NCBI GenBank assembly: GCA_008501565.1
Contig: QQUL01000010.1
Span: forward strand, 1 to 10,903
DNA length: 10,903 nt
Direction: 5' to 3'
Origin: Armatimonadota bacterium
Lineage (GTDB): Bacteria > Actinomycetota > Acidimicrobiia > Spongiisociales > UBA5794
Within the stretch, counting starts at the first letter, position 1. Each line of letters opens with the position of its first letter. A program made the translations under genes and the position numbers. This document shows, one piece after another, positions 1-5,451 of this stretch. The notes under the pieces are model-generated. The model was not told where the DNA came from. It saw only the letters and a list, made by a program, of their open reading frames with translations, and made no database searches.

Positions 1-1
1 G

Positions 2-1108
2 ATGGACACAACAATTTCCAACCTTTCAAAGCGTGGCTTCGTGATCCACAACACCCGGGAAAAGGTGCCGACCACGATCACCAACCGATGGGCGATGACG
101 TATCTCAGAAGACCGATGACACGGGAAGAGGTGTCGCGCTTCAAGGACACTTCAACGGCGAGGGCGGCGAAGCCCTCTTCACCGGCTACCGATCCGACCC
201 CGGACCCCGCGAGCATTTCGGGAACCACGCAACCCCCCGAGGTCGCAGAAGGGGTGGCGTCCGTTGCTATCCATTCGGCTGCCCCATGGCGTGCGATCGT
301 GGGCGACTCCGACGCCGGCACCGCGTACCGCGCGGCCTTCGCTGTCGATGTTGAGATGCGGTTCGACGAATCAAGGATCGGTGTCGACCACGTGGAGAGC
401 TGGGAAGCCATCGTGATTGACCCAACGATCGATGAGCTTTCGGACCTCATCGAGGTCGACTATGACACGCGAGACTTCATCGAGCCAGACAGCGCCATTC
501 CCTTTCTGCCGACCGACGTGCCGATATCTCAACCGGGCTTCTTCACCGACCTCAAGGCACGCGTCAAGAAGCATCTGGACACAAACGAGACGCTTGAGCT
601 CTCACGAAATGTCGACCTCAAACTGGTTTCTCGTCCTGGTGAACCCGAGGGCGACTTCCTTGTTCGCTGCCAGTCCGCAGCAAACGACGCTGCGGATACC
701 GAGAAGGCGAAGGTTGTCACGAAGTTCGAGACGAGGCTTCGAAAAGTGAAGCGTGCGTACGACGATGCGGTCGCGGACGCAAGTCTTGCCGAGCAGGCTG
801 CGGCAGACGAGCAGCGCTCGGCCCTTCTCGGCTTCGGCCTCGATCTCCTCACGGGCCGCAAGGCGCGACTTCCGGGCTCTCGATCCCGAACAACGCAAGA
901 TCGTGCCAGACGAGCACAATCCAAGATCGAGTCCAAGCGGGCGGAATACGAAGATCTCAGCGCCGATATGGAGGACGCGTGCGTCGCAATCGACGACAAG
1001 TGGGATGCCAAGGTCTCCAACATCGAACCGGTGACGATCGGCCTTGAGGCCGACGACATCCGCGTCACCGACGTCAAAGTCGTATGGATCAGAACCGATA
1101 ACCGATGA
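2..1108 (+). CDS. HerA/DUF87-like ATP-binding protein, C-terminal part (5' partial)
   Basis: The reading frame is already open at the window edge, so the methionine at 2-4 is probably internal and the N-terminal ATPase core lies upstream. The first ~45 residues (SKRGFVIHNTREKVPT, then RWAMTYLRRPMTREEV) resemble the end of the ATPase domain of actinobacterial HerA-like/DUF87 proteins, where a 'RWA-SYLRGPLTR' segment is common; this is recalled family knowledge, not a search. A Pro/Thr/Ala-rich linker follows (~50-85), then a mixed alpha/beta region (~95-225). Next is a charged, coiled-coil-like stretch (~235-335, rich in Lys, Arg, Glu and Ala) interrupted by a short GFGLDLLTGRKAR segment, and a short beta-like tail. 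HerA-type ATPases are DNA translocases or motor ATPases; the exact role here is unknown. The last codons and TGA stop are written in the heptamer repeat that follows. The gene is convergent with the sigma factor gene. Confidence 0.6.
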   Translation: MDTTISNLSKRGFVIHNTREKVPTTITNRWAMTYLRRPMTREEVSRFKDTSTARAAKPSSPATDPTPDPASISGTTQPPEVAEGVASVAIHSAAPWRAIVGDSDAGTAYRAAFAVDVEMRFDESRIGVDHVESWEAIVIDPTIDELSDLIEVDYDTRDFIEPDSAIPFLPTDVPISQPGFFTDLKARVKKHLDTNETLELSRNVDLKLVSRPGEPEGDFLVRCQSAANDAADTEKAKVVTKFETRLRKVKRAYDDAVADASLAEQAAADEQRSALLGFGLDLLTGRKARLPGSRSRTTQDRARRAQSKIESKRAEYEDLSADMEDACVAIDDKWDAKVSNIEPVTIGLEADDIRVTDVKVVWIRTDNR

Positions 1109-1134
1109 CCGATGACCGATGACTGATGACTGAT
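1093..1134 (+). repeat. Heptamer tandem array, RACYGAT x6
   Basis: Six head-to-tail 7-base units: AACCGAT twice, GACCGAT twice, GACTGAT twice. Variants occur in adjacent identical pairs, each pair one base different from the last. The array begins inside the 3' end of the upstream gene, encodes its last residues, and supplies its TGA stop (1106-1108). Because the unit is 7 bases and spans TGA, successive copies place TGA in all three plus-strand frames. Confidence 0.9.
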
Positions 1135-1135
1135 T

Positions 1136-1156
1136 TCAGAAATCAGAAGTCAGACG
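1136..1156 (+). repeat. Heptamer array, TCAGAAG type, x3 (left arm)
   Basis: Three adjacent units: TCAGAAA, TCAGAAG, TCAGACG. On the minus strand each reads with an embedded TGA. This is the same unit family as the array at 9203-9237, and it forms the left arm of an inverted repeat with the units at 1240-1265. Confidence 0.8.
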
Positions 1157-1265
1157 GCCCCCCTGCGGAGCAACTCCAACGTCTGCGGCAGCAAACGCAG
1201 CGAGGAAACAGGGGGCATCCTGAGGACCGCTATCTGGAATCTGACGTCTGACGTCTGACGTCTGA
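1143..1265. terminator. Large nested inverted repeat between convergent genes, possible bidirectional terminator
   Basis: The left arm at 1143-1156 (TCAGAAGTCAGACG) is complementary at 13 of 14 positions to 1245-1258 or, one unit shifted, 1252-1265 (CGTCTGACGTCTGA). Inside it, CCCCCTG (1159-1165) pairs perfectly with CAGGGGG (1209-1215), and CTGCG (1183-1187) pairs with CGCAG (1196-1200) around an 8-base loop. The position between two convergent genes suits a structure ending transcription from both sides. There is no U-tract, so a classical intrinsic terminator is not established; a small non-autonomous inverted-repeat element is the alternative. Confidence 0.45.
1240..1265 (+). repeat. Heptamer array, TCTGACG x3 plus partial (right arm)
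   Basis: TCTGACG repeats at 1240-1246, 1247-1253 and 1254-1260, followed by TCTGA at 1261-1265. It ends directly against the TAG stop of the minus-strand sigma factor gene (1267-1269). It is the reverse-complement partner of the left-arm units at 1143-1156. Confidence 0.85.
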
Positions 1266-1266
1266 A

Positions 1267-2316
1267 CTAAATCAGATCTTGCTCGCGGATTCCGAAGCTC
1301 GGGTGTCGGAGACGGCACAGGGCAAGCTTCTCGAGCTGGCGGATTCGTTCACGAGTGAGGTTGAACTCCTCGCCGATCTCTTCAAGGGTGCGGGGTATCC
1401 CGTCGTAGAAGCCGTAGCGGAGCGCAAGGATGCGACCTTCTCTCGTGGGAAGACGATCGATCGACTTGCGGAGCGAATTCGCAATGTCCATCTCCTCCGT
1501 GACCCTGACCGGGTCGACAGCATCTTCATCTTCGATGAAGTCGCCGAGTTGTGCTCCGTCTTCACCGATCGGTTGTTCGAGGGACACGGTGTCGGCAACG
1601 GCAAGGGCAAGTTCGACCTTGGAGACCTCAACGCCTGCCTCTTCGGCGATCTCATCGGGTTTCGGGTCGCGACCGAGTTCTGCCTTGAGCGATGCCTGTG
1701 CGGCGCGGACAGCTGCGAGGGTGTCATGAAGATGAACCGGGATTCGAACGGTTCGCGACTTGTCAGCAATGGCACGGGTGATCGCCTGGCGAATCCACCA
1801 CGTCGCATAGGTCGAGAATTTGAAACCTTTGCGCCAGTCGAATTTCTCGACCGCGCGGATCAGCCCGAGGTTTCCCTCCTGGATCAGATCGAGAAAGTCG
1901 ATGCCTGACGTGTTCGCATATCGGCGGGCGTTTGCAACCACGAGACGCAGGTTTGCAGTCAGGAAGGCATCCTTGGCCTCGCTCCCTCGCCGCACCTGGC
2001 GCTTCAGCAGGATGTGCTCAGCCTTGGTCTTGTAGTCACCGGCTTCGAGACGTTCGGTCGCTGCCTGTCCCGCCTCGATTTTCTGTGCGTAATCAACTTC
2101 GTTCTCAGCAGTGAGAAGCTCGAACTCGCCGATCGATGTCAGGTATTGGGAAACGAGGTCCGTTGTCAACCTGCCGCGGTCATCGGTCAGCTTGGATCGC
2201 TCACGATCCTTGAGCGATCGCGACAGCGTGTCGCGATCCATCCGCTCTTTGGCTTCCTCGCGTTCGCGGGCAGCCTTGTTGACGATCGCCTTGCGCGGCT
2301 TCGAACCTGTCGTCAT
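1267..2316 (-). CDS. RNA polymerase sigma-70 family factor (principal type, RpoD/SigA-SigB class)
   Basis: A 349-residue sigma factor that directs core RNA polymerase to -35/-10 promoters. After a charged N-terminus (1-50), region 1.2 begins near residue 54 (LVSQYLTSIG). Region 2 spans ~117-190, with NLRLVV, DLIQEGNLGLIRAVEKFD and the -10-recognition/melting segment FSTYATWWIRQAITRAI. Region 3 (~195-270) carries RTVRIPVHLHDT at its start and LGDFIEDED at its end. Region 4 (~285-340) contains LPTREGRILALRYG and the -35-binding helix-turn-helix TLEEIGEEFNLTRERIRQ. There is no acidic region 1.1, which fits either a short group 1 factor or a group 2 (SigB/HrdB-like) factor. The chosen start has GGAGG (2324-2328 on the minus strand) 7 nt upstream. 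It is divergent from the LysE-type gene. Family assignment is very sure; whether it is the sole housekeeping factor cannot be seen. Confidence 0.97.
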   Translation of the reverse strand: MTTGSKPRKAIVNKAAREREEAKERMDRDTLSRSLKDRERSKLTDDRGRLTTDLVSQYLTSIGEFELLTAENEVDYAQKIEAGQAATERLEAGDYKTKAEHILLKRQVRRGSEAKDAFLTANLRLVVANARRYANTSGIDFLDLIQEGNLGLIRAVEKFDWRKGFKFSTYATWWIRQAITRAIADKSRTVRIPVHLHDTLAAVRAAQASLKAELGRDPKPDEIAEEAGVEVSKVELALAVADTVSLEQPIGEDGAQLGDFIEDEDAVDPVRVTEEMDIANSLRKSIDRLPTREGRILALRYGFYDGIPRTLEEIGEEFNLTRERIRQLEKLALCRLRHPSFGIREQDLI

Positions 2317-2406
2317 CCAACATCCTCCATGGCGATCGACGGTTTGGCGCTCGTGATACGGGTGCCCGGCCTGATTCCCCGAGTCACCAACTCAGGATTC
2401 CTACCC

Positions 2407-2435
2407 AATATCACACACGCTGGTCCGTTTGTGAA
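2407..2435 (-). promoter_or_regulatory. Candidate sigma-70 promoter for the sigma factor gene
   Basis: On the minus strand, TTCACA (2430-2435, five of six matches to TTGACA) is followed after exactly 17 nt by GATATT (2407-2412, four of six matches to TATAAT). Transcription would start near 2400 and leave a leader of about 85 nt. The leader holds CCTGA/TCAGG inverted half-sites near 2370-2396 that could form a weak hairpin. Prediction from spacing and motif only. Confidence 0.4.
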
Positions 2436-2536
2436 CCCATTTCTCTGCCAACAGAAGGTAGGAACACCAACGTCATAACCACCAGACCACCTGCCGGCCA
2501 TGACACATGCGCTGCCTCGGCGGTAGCGCTCGCGGG

Positions 2537-2549
2537 TATCCTCACCCGA
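2537..2549 (+). promoter_or_regulatory. -10 element (TATCCT) of a leaderless start for the LysE-type gene
   Basis: TATCCT at 2537-2542 lies 6 nt before the ATG at 2549, so transcription would begin at or next to the A of the start codon. No Shine-Dalgarno sequence lies in between. The 11-mer GTATCCTCACC here recurs exactly in front of the zinc-ribbon gene at 4385-4395. No convincing -35 is seen. Confidence 0.5.
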
Positions 2550-3184
2550 TGCCCGACACGTCGACGATCCTGCTCTTTGCGCTTGCATCCTTCATCCTCG
2601 TGATCATCCCGGGACCGGCCGTTGTCTACATCCTCACCCGAAGTGTCAGTCAGGGAAGGACTGCAGGGCTCGTCTCGGCCGTAGGTGTCAACGTCGGATC
2701 TGCGGTGCATGTGCTCGCCGCTGTACTCGGCCTTTCGATCATCCTCGCGCAGTCCGCCGTCGCGTTTACGACGATCAAGTGGGCCGGTGTCTTCTACCTT
2801 GCGTGGATCGGGATCCGAACACTTCGTGCAGGTGACACGATCTTCGAACAGGCAACCACCGAACGCCAGGCATTGCGACGGGTGTTCATCCAAGCGATTC
2901 TTGTGAATATCTTGAACCCGAAGGTGGCCATCTTCTTTCTTGCTTTCCTCCCTCAGTTCGTTGACCCCGACGCGGCGAACCCAGCTCTCCAGACATTCGT
3001 GTTGGGAATGACACTGATCGTTGTCGGTCTGGTGTCCGATTCGATCTACGCGATCATCGGTGGAAGGGTCGGGGATCTCTTCCGTTCCAAACCGAGGGCA
3101 GCTCGGAACACCAGGATCGGTGCCGGCCTGACCTACCTCACCCTGGCTGGCGTCGCAGCGGCAACGGGCGCCCGGTCGTCGTAG
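2549..3184 (+). CDS. LysE/RhtB family exporter
   Basis: A 211-residue membrane protein matching the usual ~205-210 residues of the LysE/RhtB family, which exports amino acids or related small molecules out of the cell. Hallmarks in order: the N-terminal helix ending in PGP (residues 21-23); a glycine-rich second region (GLVSAVGVNVGSAVHVLAAV, 40-59); KWAGVFYLAWIGIRTLR (77-93); the family signature NILNPKVAIFFLAFLPQF (120-137); and two further C-terminal hydrophobic segments (~150-172 and 190-206). An in-frame start 14 codons upstream (2507) would add a non-hydrophobic stretch, while ATG 2549 fits both the family N-terminus and the -10 element just before it. The substrate cannot be read from sequence. 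It stands alone, divergent from the sigma gene. Confidence 0.93.
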   Translation: MPDTSTILLFALASFILVIIPGPAVVYILTRSVSQGRTAGLVSAVGVNVGSAVHVLAAVLGLSIILAQSAVAFTTIKWAGVFYLAWIGIRTLRAGDTIFEQATTERQALRRVFIQAILVNILNPKVAIFFLAFLPQFVDPDAANPALQTFVLGMTLIVVGLVSDSIYAIIGGRVGDLFRSKPRAARNTRIGAGLTYLTLAGVAAATGARSS

Positions 3185-3208
3185 ACGAGTTAAGAATCTG
3201 TTCACGTC

Positions 3209-3236
3209 GATTCGGGAACGAAGCATCGCCCGAATC
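3209..3236 (+). terminator. Hairpin after the LysE-type gene (terminator or operator)
   Basis: GATTCGGG (3209-3216) and CCCGAATC (3229-3236) form a perfect 8-bp stem with a 12-base loop, followed by TGTTTTC, beginning 25 nt after the exporter's stop. The T-run is short, so termination would be modest. The same bases lie in the leader of the DM13 gene. A direct repeat GAATCTGTT (3194-3202 and 3232-3240) overlaps the right arm, so a regulatory site is an alternative reading. Confidence 0.4.
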
Positions 3237-3268
3237 TGTTTTCAACGTGCCACTCGGAGGGAGATGAC

Positions 3269-3904
3269 ATGGAATGGATCAGACAACACAAGGGGATCAC
3301 CGCGGTCTTCGTAGCGACAGCCTTCGCCGGGATCGTCTTTGTACTCGTGTGGTTCCAACCGCAGGCACTCTTCATCGACGATGTCGTGAACGAAACACTG
3401 CCCCAGGCAGCACCGACGTCACAAGGCGAGGGACCCGGAGATGACGGCACCGAAATGGGATCGTCCGAAGCCGAAGACGAGGATTCGGCCGTCACGGAAC
3501 CGGCACCCGGCGAGGTCGCTCCGGAATTCCCACTCACCCTCTCAGAAGGAACCTTCATCGACCTTGCACATGCCGGGACCGGAACCGCACTCGTCGTTGA
3601 GCTTGAGGACGGAACTCGCATCCTTCGCCTCGAAGATCTCGATGTCGACAACGGACCCGACCTCCGAGTGATTCTTTCAACGTCGTCGTTGGTGGACGAC
3701 GAAAGTGCCTACGACGACGGGGACTTCTTTGACCTCGGAGACCTCAAGGGGAACGTTGGTAACCAGAACTACAACATTCCCTTCCAAGTCGACCTCGATG
3801 ACTACAACACGGTCGCAATCTGGTGTCGACGCTTCAATGTCACGTTCAATGCTGCGCCCCTCTCAATCCCAGGAGACGTCCCGCCATCGTCCATTTCGGG
3901 GTAG
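3269..3904 (+). CDS. Membrane-anchored DM13 domain protein
   Basis: A 211-residue protein with a short positive N-terminus, one membrane segment (~10-29) and an acidic, low-complexity spacer (~38-88). A DM13 domain fills ~93-198 outside the membrane. DM13 features visible are TGTALVVELEDGTRILRLED, then NGPDLRVILST, FFDLGDLKGNVGNQNYNIP, and the C-terminal IWCRRFNVTFNAAPL with the domain's single conserved cysteine (Cys186). DM13 has been proposed to take part in extracytoplasmic redox chemistry through that cysteine; this is a family-level proposal, not shown here. A good Shine-Dalgarno (GGAGGGAG, 3256-3263) precedes the ATG. The cytochrome c gene starts 48 nt downstream but appears to have its own promoter. 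Family call is firm, function open. Confidence 0.88.
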   Translation: MEWIRQHKGITAVFVATAFAGIVFVLVWFQPQALFIDDVVNETLPQAAPTSQGEGPGDDGTEMGSSEAEDEDSAVTEPAPGEVAPEFPLTLSEGTFIDLAHAGTGTALVVELEDGTRILRLEDLDVDNGPDLRVILSTSSLVDDESAYDDGDFFDLGDLKGNVGNQNYNIPFQVDLDDYNTVAIWCRRFNVTFNAAPLSIPGDVPPSSISG

Positions 3905-3916
3905 TCGTTCCGCAGG

Positions 3917-3952
3917 TTGTCGAGAAAACAGCCCCGCCCGTACGCTCCCCGG
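3917..3952 (+). promoter_or_regulatory. Candidate promoter for the cytochrome c gene, leaderless
   Basis: TTGTCG (3917-3922, four of six matches to TTGACA) is separated by 18 nt from TACGCT (3941-3946, fits TANNNT). The -10 ends 6 nt before the ATG at 3953, so the transcript would start at the start codon. No Shine-Dalgarno is visible. Confidence 0.45.
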
Positions 3953-4336
3953 ATGCACAGACCGAAGACCTTCATCAGCGCGCTCATCGTGGCCCTTGCA
4001 GTGGCCGGGTGTGGGGGTGGTACGAGCGAGCCAGTACCGACGGGGCCCCTCGGACCCGGAGTCGCTGAACGTGGGCAGGCCGTCTACAAGAGCACTTGTC
4101 GGTCATGTCACGGCGGCGACGCGACTGGCATCAGTGGGCTCGGAAAAGCGCTCAAGGGAAGCGAGTTTGTCGCGGGTCTCACAGAAGTCGAACTTGCCGA
4201 ATTCGTGAGAGTCGGACGGTCGCCCGATCACCCGGACAACACGACGGGCGTCGACATGCCAGCAATGGGCGGGAACCCTCGACTGAACGACCAGCAGCTA
4301 CGCGATGTCGCTGCCTATCTCCTCTCGCTCAACTGA
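3953..4336 (+). CDS. Class I cytochrome c lipoprotein
   Basis: A 127-residue secreted mono-heme c-type cytochrome. The N-terminus is a lipoprotein signal (RPK, hydrophobic core, lipobox AVAGC with Cys20 as the acylated residue), so the mature protein is tethered to the outer face of the membrane. Heme is attached at CRSCH (Cys49, Cys52, His53), embedded in the typical GQAVYKSTCRSCHG context. The likely distal ligand is Met102 in GVDMPAMGG (Met105 is the alternative), and the C-terminal helix LNDQQLRDVAAYLLSL (~111-126) is the usual closing helix of the fold. It would shuttle electrons outside the membrane. A TTG 12 codons upstream is in frame, but using it would spoil the signal peptide and ignore the -10 element. 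It neighbours the DM13 gene, suggesting a shared redox role; the partner oxidase or reductase is not in the window. Confidence 0.93.
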   Translation: MHRPKTFISALIVALAVAGCGGGTSEPVPTGPLGPGVAERGQAVYKSTCRSCHGGDATGISGLGKALKGSEFVAGLTEVELAEFVRVGRSPDHPDNTTGVDMPAMGGNPRLNDQQLRDVAAYLLSLN

Positions 4337-4361
4337 CCCAGCCGCGCTGAGCGTCGGAAAG

Positions 4362-4398
4362 CCGTACGGTTACCGGCACCCGCCGTATCCTCACCTCC
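4362..4398 (+). promoter_or_regulatory. -10 element with upstream palindrome, zinc-ribbon gene
   Basis: TATCCT (4386-4391) lies 7 nt before the ATG at 4399, the leaderless arrangement, with no Shine-Dalgarno. The 8-bp perfect palindrome CCGTACGG (4362-4369) covers the place where a -35 element would be, so it could be an operator or activator site. The -10 context GTATCCTCACC is identical to that before the LysE-type gene. Confidence 0.45.
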
Positions 4399-5409
4399 AT
4401 GCCAAAGACCACCTCGAACCTTCCCATCTGTATCCATTGCGGAACACCGCGACCGGCGGACGAGACACTCTGCCCGAAATGCGGGAAACCGTGGATCGAT
4501 GTTCGTATCGCCGAACCGCCGGCCGCCGCTGCACCAGACGATCCAACGACTTCGGGTGATGTTGCGGCTGCGGCTGCCGCTGCCGCCGCTGCGGCCACCC
4601 CACCGCCTGCACCCCCGCCGGTCATTCCGATCGAAGATACCGGTGAGTTCGGCATGGACGAATGGACCCTTCCTCCCGACCCGCCCTCAAGCAAAGCCAT
4701 CTGGCTGTTGCCCGTCGCGCTCGTGGTCGCCGTGATCGCGTTCTGGTCGTTCGTGTATTTCGGTGGCGATTCACCGACCTCGACAACGGTCGCCGCCCAG
4801 CCTTCGACCACGACAACACAGGCAGTCACCACCACCGTCGCCGAAGTCGTCGAAGAGACCACAACGACGTCATCGACAACCACGACAACGACCGTTCCTT
4901 ACCCTCCCGCCTCTGACTGGACGGCATCGGGCGACCCGCTGTCGACCGTCGAGCTTCCCCTGAAGGCTGGGGGAATCGGTCCGATCGACTTCGGGTCCAC
5001 GCTCGGGGACGTTGCGGGGCAGCTTGTCGCAAGCCTTGGTAGCGCCGAAGCTGCCGGTGATTCCGACGTCTGCCCACCCGCAGAGACGTATTGGCTCCAG
5101 TGGGGACAACTGAGAGCGATCTTCGATGGGTGGGAACCGGACGCGACGTTCGTGTCGTACCGCTACGAAGAAACGGATGACGCGAGCGAAGACGTTGCTC
5201 TCGAGACGCTCTCCGGACTTCAACTCGGACAGACGGTGGCACAACTGAAGTCGACGTACGATTCGTATACGGTCACACTTGAACTCATCGATGGACAGGA
5301 CCACTTCAGGCTGGTCGACGGTGGAGATCTCCTGTTGTGGGGTCCGGTGTCAAGCCCGGACGATGACGGCATCGTGTTGGGGATCTTCTCACCTTCACCC
5401 TGTCCGTAG
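4399..5409 (+). CDS. Zinc-ribbon single-pass membrane protein with paired outer domain
   Basis: A 336-residue protein with several parts. A cytoplasmic zinc ribbon has CxxC pairs at Cys11/Cys14 and Cys25/Cys28. An Ala/Pro-rich stretch follows, including 11 alanines in a row at 56-66 encoded by GCN repeats. One membrane segment (~100-122) leads to a Thr-rich extracellular linker (~127-167) and an outer domain (~175-336). The outer domain is clearly related to that of the protein at 7742-8644: both have LETLSGLxxGxTVAxL, LLLWGPV followed by an acidic turn, and a final GI(F/Y)xPxxC. Two cysteines (225 and 335) are shared in position and could form a disulfide. Two internal segments of similar pattern (PIDFGSTLGDVAGQLVASLG and SGLQLGQTVAQLKSTY) suggest a duplicated unit, loosely like BamE/SmpA-type repeats. 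I recognise no named family. It heads a cluster with a CpsD-like protein and an LCP protein, so a role in surface polymer assembly or its sensing is an inference. Confidence 0.75.
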   Translation: MPKTTSNLPICIHCGTPRPADETLCPKCGKPWIDVRIAEPPAAAAPDDPTTSGDVAAAAAAAAAAATPPPAPPPVIPIEDTGEFGMDEWTLPPDPPSSKAIWLLPVALVVAVIAFWSFVYFGGDSPTSTTVAAQPSTTTTQAVTTTVAEVVEETTTTSSTTTTTTVPYPPASDWTASGDPLSTVELPLKAGGIGPIDFGSTLGDVAGQLVASLGSAEAAGDSDVCPPAETYWLQWGQLRAIFDGWEPDATFVSYRYEETDDASEDVALETLSGLQLGQTVAQLKSTYDSYTVTLELIDGQDHFRLVDGGDLLLWGPVSSPDDDGIVLGIFSPSPCP

Positions 5410-5451
5410 CATTGGTCCCAGGGCCGTAGGCAGCAATCGAAAGCGGAAGCC

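Noticed and set aside
529..1077. 182-codon minus-strand frame opposite the HerA-like gene
   Set aside because: Ser/Arg-rich shadow of the coiled-coil coding on the plus strand, with no independent signal.
1157..1239. Insertion sequence remnant between inverted repeats
   Set aside because: The core is only ~80 bases, has no transposase-like frame and no target-site duplication that I can see; a MITE-like origin cannot be excluded but is not supported.
1093..1265. CRISPR array
   Set aside because: Units are 7 bases and directly adjacent with no spacers, and no cas genes are present.
1279..1908. 209-codon plus-strand open frame opposite the sigma factor gene
   Set aside because: The sigma factor on the other strand is unmistakable, and this frame shows no recognisable protein features.
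2411..3226. 271-codon minus-strand open frame opposite the LysE-type gene
   Set aside because: It is rich in Arg, Asp and Ser without any domain pattern and lies opposite a clear membrane transporter gene; it is an antisense shadow of GC-rich coding.
4392..4398. CACCTCC before the zinc-ribbon ATG as a ribosome binding site
   Set aside because: It has the sequence of the 16S anti-Shine-Dalgarno itself, not its complement, so it cannot pair as a binding site; the leaderless reading fits better.
4777..4896. ACC/ACA-rich low-complexity DNA as a stand-alone repeat element (similar tracts near 6798-6860 and 7994-8087)
   Set aside because: All three tracts are in frame and encode Thr-rich extracellular linkers, so they are explained as coding sequence.
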